From: Thermodesulfobacteriales bacterium
Lineage (GTDB): Bacteria; Desulfobacterota; Thermodesulfobacteria; Thermodesulfobacteriales; Thermodesulfatatoraceae
Direction of reading: 5' to 3'
Assembly: GCA_026985945.1 (NCBI GenBank)
Contig: JALSPN010000256.1
Span: 1-6,947, forward strand
DNA: 6,947 bases
Positions 1 through 5,171 of this stretch are shown here, one piece after another. The position numbers and the translations under genes were made by a program. Position 1 is the first letter of the stretch. Each line of letters starts with the position of its first letter. The notes under the pieces were generated by a model. The model did no database searches and had not been told where the DNA came from. It saw nothing but the letters and a program-made list of their open reading frames with translations.

Positions 1-658
1 TGAAATAGCCTCCCCTGGCAATAATTAAGTGATCAAGCAATTTTACCTGCAAAAGCCTGGCCGCCAAAAGTAGTCTTCTGGTAAGAGAAATGTCTGCCGT
101 AGAGGGAGAAAGGTTACCCGAAGGATGATTGTGCACTAACACCAGAGCACTGGCATGATGCTTAAAAGCCCGTTCAAAGACCTCCCGGGGATAGACCACG
201 CTTTCGTTTACCGTCCCCTGGAAGAGATCCTCTGCGGCCAGAATACAATTTCTGGCATCAAGATAGAGGACCTTAAAGACTTCTTTTTTGAGATCCATCA
301 TGCTGTGGATCAAGTATTCGTAAACCTCCTTGGCGGAAGAAAAATAGGGCCTTTGCTGGATGCGTCTTTTGAGAAAACGCCGGGCCACCGCCGGAACAAA
401 TTTGAGGGGTAAGACATTTTTTTCGCCTATCCCGGGGACTTTAAGGAGTTCTTCCACCGGAGCTTCCAGCACGGAGGCCAGGTCTCCGAAACGCTTAAGG
501 GCCTCTCTTGCAGAAGGTTTGCAATCCTTTCGCGGGGTCCCGAAAATGAGAAGGAGCTCGAGCACCTCTTCGTCGGTGAAGGCCTCGATTCCATAATCCC
601 AGAATTTGCGACGCAGCCTTTCTCGGTGGCCGGAAACCCTTTTGCGGAAATCGTCCAT
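1..658 (-). CDS. radC: RadC family protein (JAMM/MPN+ domain), 3' end cut by window edge
   Basis: The minus strand is open from an ATG at 658 to the left edge, giving 218 residues; by comparison with the usual family length only a handful of C-terminal residues should be missing. The N-terminal half is the RadC UPF0758 helical region with a helix-hairpin-helix-like VPGIGE at residues 74-79. The C-terminal half is the JAB1/MPN+ metalloprotease-like domain. It shows GTVNESVVYPREVF (148-161) and the zinc-binding signature HNHPSGNLSPSTAD, with His176, His178 and Asp189 spaced H-x-H-x10-D. It ends in LLDHLIIARGGYF, matching the family's usual DHLIIG..YFSF tail. RadC is a widespread conserved protein historically linked to DNA repair, but its enzymatic role is not established; many copies travel with mobile elements, though nothing here suggests that. 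The start has no good Shine-Dalgarno sequence. It is divergent from tsaD. Identity is certain, function is not. Confidence 0.95.
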   Translation of the reverse strand, partial: MDDFRKRVSGHRERLRRKFWDYGIEAFTDEEVLELLLIFGTPRKDCKPSAREALKRFGDLASVLEAPVEELLKVPGIGEKNVLPLKFVPAVARRFLKRRIQQRPYFSSAKEVYEYLIHSMMDLKKEVFKVLYLDARNCILAAEDLFQGTVNESVVYPREVFERAFKHHASALVLVHNHPSGNLSPSTADISLTRRLLLAARLLQVKLLDHLIIARGGYF

Positions 659-675
659 AAAAAGCTTTTCGGCCT

Positions 676-699
676 TTTTGCAACTTAAGCTGCAAAAAT
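676..699. repeat. 24-bp near-perfect palindrome between radC and tsaD
   Basis: The arms TTTTTGCA and TGCAAAAA flank the centre A-CTTAAG-C. Folded on itself, the only mismatch is one A/C pair, so 11 of 12 base pairs match. It sits in the 67-base gap between two divergent starts: 17 bases from the radC ATG and 26 bases from the tsaD ATG. The right arm overlaps where a -35 would lie for a weak TACATT (713-718) upstream of tsaD. An operator for a dimeric regulator is the natural reading. An RNA hairpin is also possible, and AT-rich flanks make chance symmetry more likely than the raw length suggests. I cannot match it to a known operator family. Confidence 0.45.
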
Positions 700-725
700 T
701 TTCTTCTCTGTTACATTTTTTCTCT

Positions 726-1742
726 ATGAAACTTCTGGCTCTTGAGACCTCCTGTGACGAAACGGCCTTTGCCATCTTAGAAGATGGAGAAAAGGTCCTT
801 GCCAACCTGGTAGCCTCGCAGGAAGAACTGCATCGTCGTTACGGGGGGATTGTGCCGGAGCTTGCCTCGCGCCGGCACCTGGAGCTCATCCTGCCTCTGG
901 CCTTTGAAGCCCTTGAAAGGGCCCGGATTTCCCTTGAAGAAATCGAAGCCGTGGCCGTTACTAACGGGCCGGGGCTAATAGGTTCTCTGCTAATAGGGGT
1001 TTCTTTTGCCAAGGCGCTGGCCTTTGGGCGCGGGCTTCCCCTTCTGGCCGTAGATCACATCAACGCCCATTTCCTGGCGGCTTTCTTGGAAGAAAAAAAG
1101 CCCTCCTTTCCTTTTATCGCTCTGGTAGTTTCTGGAGGGCACACGGCCCTTTTTTACGTTAGGGATTATCTAGAATTTTATCTCCTGGGCCAGACGAGAG
1201 ATGATGCCGCCGGTGAGGCCTTTGATAAAGTGGCCAAACTTCTCGGGCTTGGTTATCCGGGGGGGCGTATCATAAGTCGCCTGGCGGAGAAGGGAGATCC
1301 TCAAAGTATTCCCCTCCCCCGGCCCCTTCTCGATCAAGAAGGATTCGATTTCAGCTTTTCCGGCCTTAAGACCGCCGTGGCCCACTTTGTAAAAGACTTG
1401 CAAAAAAAGGGGCTTCCCGTGCCAATACATGACCTTTGTGCCAGTTTTGAGGCCGCGGTGGTGGAAGTCCTGGTCAAAAAAACTTTGAGGGCCCTAAATG
1501 CTACCGGCGTCAAAAACCTGGTGGTTGCTGGCGGTGTGGCCTCAAACAAAAGCCTGCGAGAGGAATTCCAAAAGCTTGCCCGGGAAGATGGCTTTTTTCT
1601 CTTCTTACCAAGGCCAGAATTTTGTACTGACAACGCTGCCATGGTTGGGGTTGCCGGCTACCAGAGATGGCTCCGGAAAGAATTTGCCAGCCTGGATTTA
1701 GACGTTTATGCCCGCAGTCAATTCCCCCGTTACCAGTTTTAA
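726..1742 (+). CDS. tsaD: tRNA N6-adenosine threonylcarbamoyltransferase TsaD (Gcp/Kae1/YgjD)
   Basis: This 338-residue protein matches the usual TsaD length. In the cytoplasm TsaD, with TsaB and TsaE, transfers the threonylcarbamoyl group made by TsaC/TsaC2 onto A37 of ANN-decoding tRNAs (t6A). The ASKHA-fold signatures are all present: LALETSCDET at 4-13, YGGIVPELASRRH (39-51), metal ligands in HINAH (His111, His115), SGGHT (136-140), GEAFDKVAKLLGLGYPGG (163-180), VAGGVASN (267-274), and CTDNAAM (300-306) with the third metal ligand Asp302. I chose the ATG at 726 because it gives the canonical N-terminus MKLLALETSCDET; the frame stays open upstream to 606, but that would run into radC and add a non-homologous stretch. 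The bases before 726 are pyrimidine-rich with no Shine-Dalgarno sequence, so initiation may be leaderless or weak. The 3' end overlaps rsmA by 35 bases. Confidence 0.98.
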   Translation: MKLLALETSCDETAFAILEDGEKVLANLVASQEELHRRYGGIVPELASRRHLELILPLAFEALERARISLEEIEAVAVTNGPGLIGSLLIGVSFAKALAFGRGLPLLAVDHINAHFLAAFLEEKKPSFPFIALVVSGGHTALFYVRDYLEFYLLGQTRDDAAGEAFDKVAKLLGLGYPGGRIISRLAEKGDPQSIPLPRPLLDQEGFDFSFSGLKTAVAHFVKDLQKKGLPVPIHDLCASFEAAVVEVLVKKTLRALNATGVKNLVVAGGVASNKSLREEFQKLAREDGFFLFLPRPEFCTDNAAMVGVAGYQRWLRKEFASLDLDVYARSQFPRYQF

Positions 1743-2583
1743 ATTCCCTTCTCCGGCATCCCTCCTTAAACGCTACGGGCTCCGGGCCAAAAAGAGGCTG
1801 GGGCAAAATTTTTTGCTTGATCTCAACCTGGCCCGCAAAATCGTCTCCCTTGCCGAACTCCCCGGGGGAAGGACCGTGGTGGAGCTTGGGGTGGGGCTTG
1901 GGGTCCTCACTTTAACGCTGGCAGAAAAAGCCCCCCGGGTAATAGGTTTTGAAATTGACAAAGACCTCTTGAAACTTCTGAAAGAAGAAAACTTTCTCCC
2001 CTCAAATGTTGAACTTCGTCACGGTGACATTTTGAAGCTTGATTATCTTGATCTTTCTCAGGAGCTTGGCCAGAGGTTAATCCTTTTCGGGAATCTGCCT
2101 TACTATCTTTCAAGCCGCCTCCTTTATAAACTCCTTGAGGAAAGAAAGGCCTGGGAGATGGCAGTCTTTATGTTCCAGAAAGAAGTGGCTGAACGCTTGC
2201 TGGCTGAGCCTGGCAGCAAAGACTACGGCCAGCTTACGGTCTATCTGGCTTTAACCTGTAAAATAAAAAAATTGTTAACCCTTGCACCGGGAAACTTCTA
2301 CCCTCAACCGGAGGTATATTCCACCGTGGTAAAACTTGAGGTGCAGAAAGATATTCTCCCCCACGAGAAGACCCTTCAAAAACTTCTTAAATTTTCTTTC
2401 TCCTCCCGAAGGAAAAAACTGGTCAAAAACCTGAAACCTTTGGGAATTGAACCTTCCAGACTCCTGGGAATATTTGAAAAACTTGCGCTTCCTCCGCAAG
2501 CACGGGCCGAAGAGATCCCGCCGGAGAAATTTCTGGCGCTGGCCGGCGAGATAGAAGCCTTAGAGGCGCACGAAATCATCTAA
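1708..2583 (+). CDS. rsmA: 16S rRNA (adenine1518-N6/adenine1519-N6)-dimethyltransferase RsmA (KsgA)
   Basis: RsmA uses S-adenosylmethionine to dimethylate two adjacent adenines in the helix 45 loop of 16S rRNA, a late check on 30S assembly. The 291-residue protein shows RLGQNFLLD at 30-38, the SAM-binding motif I ELGVGLG at 59-65, the acidic FEIDKDLL at 81-88, the catalytic NLPYYLSS (129-136) that positions the target adenine, NFYPQPEVYSTVVKL (196-210), and the C-terminal FSSRRKKLVKNL and EEIPPEKFLALA. At 203-204 Val-Tyr replaces the usual Val-Asp of the FxPxPxVDS element. The start at 1708 lies 35 bases inside tsaD; no ATG, GTG or TTG occurs in frame between it and the conserved KRYGLRAKKRLGQNF region, so the long N-terminus (about 20 residues before the usual start) is probably real. 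There is no clear Shine-Dalgarno sequence, so translational coupling to tsaD is likely. The 3' end overlaps the convergent amidotransferase gene by 24 bases. Confidence 0.96.
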   Translation: MPAVNSPVTSFKFPSPASLLKRYGLRAKKRLGQNFLLDLNLARKIVSLAELPGGRTVVELGVGLGVLTLTLAEKAPRVIGFEIDKDLLKLLKEENFLPSNVELRHGDILKLDYLDLSQELGQRLILFGNLPYYLSSRLLYKLLEERKAWEMAVFMFQKEVAERLLAEPGSKDYGQLTVYLALTCKIKKLLTLAPGNFYPQPEVYSTVVKLEVQKDILPHEKTLQKLLKFSFSSRRKKLVKNLKPLGIEPSRLLGIFEKLALPPQARAEEIPPEKFLALAGEIEALEAHEII

Positions 2584-3264
2584 AAGGCGAAAAAGCCTCT
2601 CGTGACAGAATTCATATAGTTCCGGCTGCCCTTTGATCTCTTCTGCCCCCTGGACATAAGGCCCTGGCACCAGGTCAGAGGCACTCTTTTCCAGAAGCTC
2701 AGAAACAATCTCAGGGGTTACCTCCAGATGAAACTGGAGGGCAAGAATACGATCTTCGTAGAGAAAGGCCTGATTTTTACAGGCCTCGGAAAAGGCCAGG
2801 TGCAAAGCCCCCTGAGGCAGGGAGAAGGTCTCTCCGTGCCAGTGAAAGACATTGAAACTTCTGGGCCATTCCCTGAAAAGGGGATGAGCGCGCCCACTCT
2901 GGGTAAGTTCTATCGGGAACCAGCCGATTTCTTTGTAGCGGTTGGGATAGACTTCTCCTCCCAGAGTTTCGGCCAGAAGCTGGGCCCCCAGACAAATACC
3001 CAGGATTTTTATGCGGTCTTCATCTTCACCCAGGATGTTTTTAAGGAAATTCTTCTCTTCAGAGAGCCAGGGATATTGACTCTCGTCATGGACGCTCATG
3101 GGGCCGCCCATAAGGACCAGGAAGTCAAAATCAGAGGCTGAGGGGAAGGGCTCGTCCAGAAAAACGCGGGTATGAGAGATCTCAAACCCCCGGCTCCTTG
3201 CCCAATCAAGGATGGCCCCGGGGGTTTCAAAGGGGACGTGCTGAATGTAATGGAGTCTTTTCAT
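2560..3264 (-). CDS. Stand-alone class I glutamine amidotransferase (GuaA-GATase-like)
   Basis: The 234-residue protein has a complete class I glutaminase triad: Cys91 in the nucleophile elbow GICLGAQLLAETLGG, His179 and Glu181 in LQFHLEVTPE. The oxyanion-side motif LMGGPMSVHDE is at 51-61, and HWHGETFSLP at 141-150 is typical of this COG0518-type group. There is no synthetase domain as in true GMP synthase, so it either supplies ammonia to a separate partner or hydrolyses a gamma-glutamyl compound; relatives of this stand-alone type include gamma-glutamyl peptidases. Substrate is not predictable from sequence. It lies 3 bases downstream of the aroF-like gene and has its own AGGAG 8 bases before the ATG, so the two are probably cotranscribed. 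Its last 24 bases are antisense to the end of rsmA. It is not TrpG or PabA by its motifs. Confidence 0.87.
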   Translation of the reverse strand: MKRLHYIQHVPFETPGAILDWARSRGFEISHTRVFLDEPFPSASDFDFLVLMGGPMSVHDESQYPWLSEEKNFLKNILGEDEDRIKILGICLGAQLLAETLGGEVYPNRYKEIGWFPIELTQSGRAHPLFREWPRSFNVFHWHGETFSLPQGALHLAFSEACKNQAFLYEDRILALQFHLEVTPEIVSELLEKSASDLVPGPYVQGAEEIKGQPELYEFCHERLFRLLDDFVRL

Positions 3265-3267
3265 TTT

Positions 3268-4419
3268 CTAAACTCCTGCCGCCTGAAAAGTAGGAGAAAG
3301 GGCCTGTAAGGCATAACGGCTGGCCAGATCCTTTCGTTGCTGATAGGCCTCCCTTACAATCTTCATATCTTCCACAAAGTGGGCCAGCTCCTCCAGACGC
3401 AGAGCCTGCGGCCCGTCACAGAGGGCCTTTTCCGGACGGGGATGAAATTCTACCAGGATCATGTTGGCCCCGGCGATTACCCCCTGGGCCGCAGCGTGAA
3501 AAATTTCCTGAATGCCGTCAGGGGCAAACTGACGCCTGCCTACCGAATGAGTGGGGTCCACACAGACGGGAAGCCTTGTCAGACCTTTGATCACCGGCAC
3601 ATGGGCAAAATCTACCAGGTTGCGGTGAGGATCTCCAAGGTTGGTCTTCACCCCTCGCAGACAAAAAATGATATTGCGATTACCTTCGCTGGCAATGTAT
3701 TCGCAGGCGTTAAGACTCTCTTCGATAGTGATTCCCATTCCCCGTTTGTAAAGCACGGGAAATTCTTGCTGGCTTCCCACCGCTTTAAGGAGTTCGAAAT
3801 TCTGGGCGTTGCGGGTGCCGATCTGAAGCATTACTCCGGTAGGCCTTCCGGCCCGCTCAAGTTCCTCGTAGATTTCTTCAATATGGGCCTCCTTGCAAAC
3901 TTCCATCGCGATACAGCGGATGCCATACTTGCCCGCCAGCTCAAAAAGCCAGGGCAGACACTTGCGCCCATGACCCTGGAAAGAATAGGGATTGGTGCGG
4001 GGCTTGTAAGCCCCCATCCGGGAAGTAACGACCCCAACCTCTTTAAGGGCCGAAAACATCATTTCTACATGCTCGGGGGTATCTACCGCACAAAGCCCTG
4101 CAAAGATGTGAAAGGAATTTTGATCAAAATGAAGGCCATTATAATCGAAACCCAGCCCCTCCTGATCTGCGGTATGCCGTCCTATGAGACGGTATTTTTT
4201 GGAAATCCGGACCACCCTTTCCACCCCGGGAAGAATGGCTATTTCTTCATCCGGGATACGAGAGGTGTCTCCAATCACGTAAATTTCTATCAGCTTGCGT
4301 TCTGCCCCGGTAACCCCGGATATTTTGGTCGTAATCCCTTGATAATAATGCAGGGTCTCTAAAATGCGCTGGACTTCCGGGCCAGAAGGATCTATATCAG
4401 GCTTGAGAATAACGATCAT
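3268..4419 (-). CDS. aroF: Divergent type I-beta DAHP synthase (3-deoxy-7-phosphoheptulonate synthase) with N-terminal ferredoxin-like domain
   Basis: DAHP synthase condenses phosphoenolpyruvate with erythrose 4-phosphate, the entry step to shikimate and aromatic amino acids. With the ATG at 4419 the protein is 383 residues. Residues 1-80 (MIVILKPDID... to KYRLIGRH) match the small regulatory ferredoxin-like domain of the Thermotoga-type enzyme. The TIM barrel follows, with YKPRTNPYSFQG (138-149), LQIGTRNAQNF (198-208), LYKRG (223-227), DPTHSVGRR (288-296), VEFHP (323-327) and CDG (334-336). The four metal ligands are conserved: Cys110, His291, Glu324, Asp335. Several usually near-invariant neighbours differ: IAGPCSVE is here FAGLCAVD, RGGAYKPRTSP is RMGAYKPRTNP, CERGIRT is CLRGVKT and DPSHSGG is DPTHSVG. 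An upstream in-frame GTG at 4428 would give 386 residues, but it lies within the Shine-Dalgarno sequence of the ATG. A related aldol reaction is possible, but DAHP synthase is the best call. Confidence 0.87.
   Translation of the reverse strand: MIVILKPDIDPSGPEVQRILETLHYYQGITTKISGVTGAERKLIEIYVIGDTSRIPDEEIAILPGVERVVRISKKYRLIGRHTADQEGLGFDYNGLHFDQNSFHIFAGLCAVDTPEHVEMMFSALKEVGVVTSRMGAYKPRTNPYSFQGHGRKCLPWLFELAGKYGIRCIAMEVCKEAHIEEIYEELERAGRPTGVMLQIGTRNAQNFELLKAVGSQQEFPVLYKRGMGITIEESLNACEYIASEGNRNIIFCLRGVKTNLGDPHRNLVDFAHVPVIKGLTRLPVCVDPTHSVGRRQFAPDGIQEIFHAAAQGVIAGANMILVEFHPRPEKALCDGPQALRLEELAHFVEDMKIVREAYQQRKDLASRYALQALSPTFQAAGV
3273..3277 (-). promoter_or_regulatory. Ribosome binding site of the amidotransferase gene
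   Basis: The minus strand reads AGGAG followed by an 8-base spacer TTTAGAAA and the ATG at 3264. It lies inside the last codons of the upstream aroF-like gene, whose TAG stop is at 3268-3270, and supports both the start choice and cotranscription. Confidence 0.75.
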
Positions 4420-4424
4420 CTGGT

Positions 4425-4431
4425 TCACCTC
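4425..4431 (-). promoter_or_regulatory. Strong ribosome binding site deciding the aroF-like start
   Basis: The minus strand reads GAGGTGA, matching seven bases of the anti-Shine-Dalgarno complement, then the 5-base spacer ACCAG and the ATG at 4419. The GTG at 4428 is part of this site itself, so the ATG giving MIVILKPD is the better start; it also matches the usual N-terminus of the Thermotoga-type enzyme. Confidence 0.75.
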
Positions 4432-4438
4432 TGTTTTG

Positions 4439-4458
4439 TTAGACTTATTCTAATCTAA
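4439..4458. promoter_or_regulatory. Operator-like TTAGA/TCTAA repeats in the aroF/marC divergent region
   Basis: TTAGA (4439-4443), a 5-base gap, TCTAA (4449-4453), then immediately TCTAA again (4454-4458). The first pair forms a perfect 5-base inverted repeat and the second is a tandem copy of the half-site. On the minus strand the same bases contain TAGATT and TAGAAT, both -10-like, with TTTGCA 17 bases before TAGATT as a poor -35. The region would thus overlap the aroF-like promoter. Short arms and AT-richness keep confidence low. Confidence 0.3.
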
Positions 4459-4473
4459 TCCTTTGGAGAAGAG

Positions 4474-4527
4474 ATGCAAAGGGCGACGAGTTTGAGAATC
4501 TTTTATCAAAGGCTAAAAAGGCGATGA
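4474..4527 (+). CDS. Possible 17-residue Arg-rich leader peptide coupled to marC
   Basis: An ATG at 4474 preceded by GGAG with a 5-base spacer opens a 17-codon frame, MQRATSLRIFYQRLKRR, whose TGA stop (4525-4527) overlaps the marC ATG (4524-4526) as ATGA. Its Shine-Dalgarno sequence is clearly better than that of marC, whose nearest candidates are AAAGG 11 bases away or AAAAAGG only 2 bases away. The arrangement would allow marC to be translated by reinitiation. Five of the residues are Arg, coded AGG, AGA, AGG, AGG and CGA. It could equally be a chance frame; no homology can be judged at this length. Confidence 0.3.
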   Translation: MQRATSLRIFYQRLKRR

Positions 4528-5171
4528 TAAGCTTTATTCTGCAAATATTCAGCGGTTTTCTGGCCATTATGAACCCCATCGGTAACGTGCCGGTCTTCGT
4601 TAGTCTGGTAGAAGAATTTGACGAAAGCACGAGAAAGAAAGTGGCCCAAAAGGCCGTGGTCGCAGCCTTTATCATCTGTGCCCTTTTTGTCATCGCAGGC
4701 AATTTCATCTTTCGATTTTTCGGGATTACTCTTCCGGCTTTCCGGATTGCAGGCGGCATTTTGGTCTTTCTTATTGCCTATCATCTTTTACGGGGGAAGC
4801 CTTCCCGGCAGCATCATCCGGGAGAAGAAGAACACGAAGAGGCGGATCCGGACTCCATCGCCATTACTCCTCTGGCCACCCCGATCCTTTCTGGCCCTGG
4901 AACCATTACCACCGCCATGTCTTTTGCCGGAGCTCGCACCCATTTTTATGATCTTATCCTTATCCTGGCTGTTTTTGCGGTGGTATGCCTTTTTACTTAT
5001 CTGTGCTTTATCTACGGAGAGGCCATCTCACAGCGTTTGGGACGTACGCGCATCGGGGTCATTACCCGGCTCATGGGTCTAATTCTGGCGGTGATAGCCG
5101 TCCAGATGGTCCTTGAGGGTTTAAGGGAAGCCTTCCCTTATTTAGCTATCGGCACCAGTTCGAACTCATAA
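4524..5171 (+). CDS. MarC family integral membrane protein
   Basis: This is a 215-residue polytopic inner-membrane protein. The family signatures are NPIGNVPVF at 17-25 in the first helix and the re-entrant-like TPLATPILSGPGTITT at 115-130. About six hydrophobic segments can be seen: roughly 2-27, 42-65, 68-90, 112-134, 143-166 and 178-200. Between the third and fourth is a polar loop, RGKPSRQHHPGEEEHEEADPD, rich in His and acidic residues, which is normal in position but quite charged here. The biochemical function of MarC proteins is unknown; the old link of E. coli MarC to multiple antibiotic resistance has not held up, so no transport substrate should be assumed. The start at 4524 has only a weak Shine-Dalgarno sequence and may depend on the preceding mini-ORF. 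The last 34 bases overlap the convergent E1-like gene. No operon partner on this strand is visible. Confidence 0.92.
   Translation: MISFILQIFSGFLAIMNPIGNVPVFVSLVEEFDESTRKKVAQKAVVAAFIICALFVIAGNFIFRFFGITLPAFRIAGGILVFLIAYHLLRGKPSRQHHPGEEEHEEADPDSIAITPLATPILSGPGTITTAMSFAGARTHFYDLILILAVFAVVCLFTYLCFIYGEAISQRLGRTRIGVITRLMGLILAVIAVQMVLEGLREAFPYLAIGTSSNS
5122..5140. repeat. 19-bp perfect palindrome at the end of the E1-like gene
   Basis: TAAGGGAAG and CTTCCCTTA are 9-base arms around one central C, giving an RNA stem of eight pairs with a 3-base loop on either strand. On the minus strand the hairpin begins exactly at the TAA stop of the ThiF/MoeB-like gene, so it could protect or help end that mRNA. 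It is not followed by a U tract (AACCC follows), so it is not a standard intrinsic terminator. On the plus strand it lies inside marC, encoding residues around Leu200-Tyr206, and cannot terminate marC without truncating it. Confidence 0.5.

Noticed and set aside
1..658. radC as a marker of a mobile or defence island
   Set aside because: RadC-like genes often sit in such islands, but the neighbours here are core tRNA/rRNA modification genes and no integrase, repeat or att-like sequence is visible.
606..725. Upstream extension of tsaD to an ATG at 606
   Set aside because: It would add 40 residues unlike any TsaD N-terminus and run into radC; the canonical MKLLALETSCDET begins at 726.
2584..2599. 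AGGC...GCCT hairpin just after the rsmA stop as a terminator
   Set aside because: The stem is only four pairs with no U tract on the plus strand; on the minus strand it precedes the amidotransferase stop, so it could not be that gene's terminator.
2728..3141. A 137-codon plus-strand frame antisense to the amidotransferase
   Set aside because: A shadow of the minus-strand gene with its catalytic triad intact; no independent coding evidence.
3337..4362. A 341-codon open frame on the plus strand, antisense to the DAHP synthase gene
   Set aside because: It lies wholly within a well-supported gene, has no ribosome site or recognisable motif, and its amino-acid content looks like a reversed coding frame. 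Codon choice on the minus strand avoids antisense stops by chance.
4420..4428. GTG start at 4428 for the DAHP synthase
   Set aside because: The GTG is itself part of the GAGGTGA ribosome site that is ideally spaced for the ATG at 4419, and the family usually starts at MIV.
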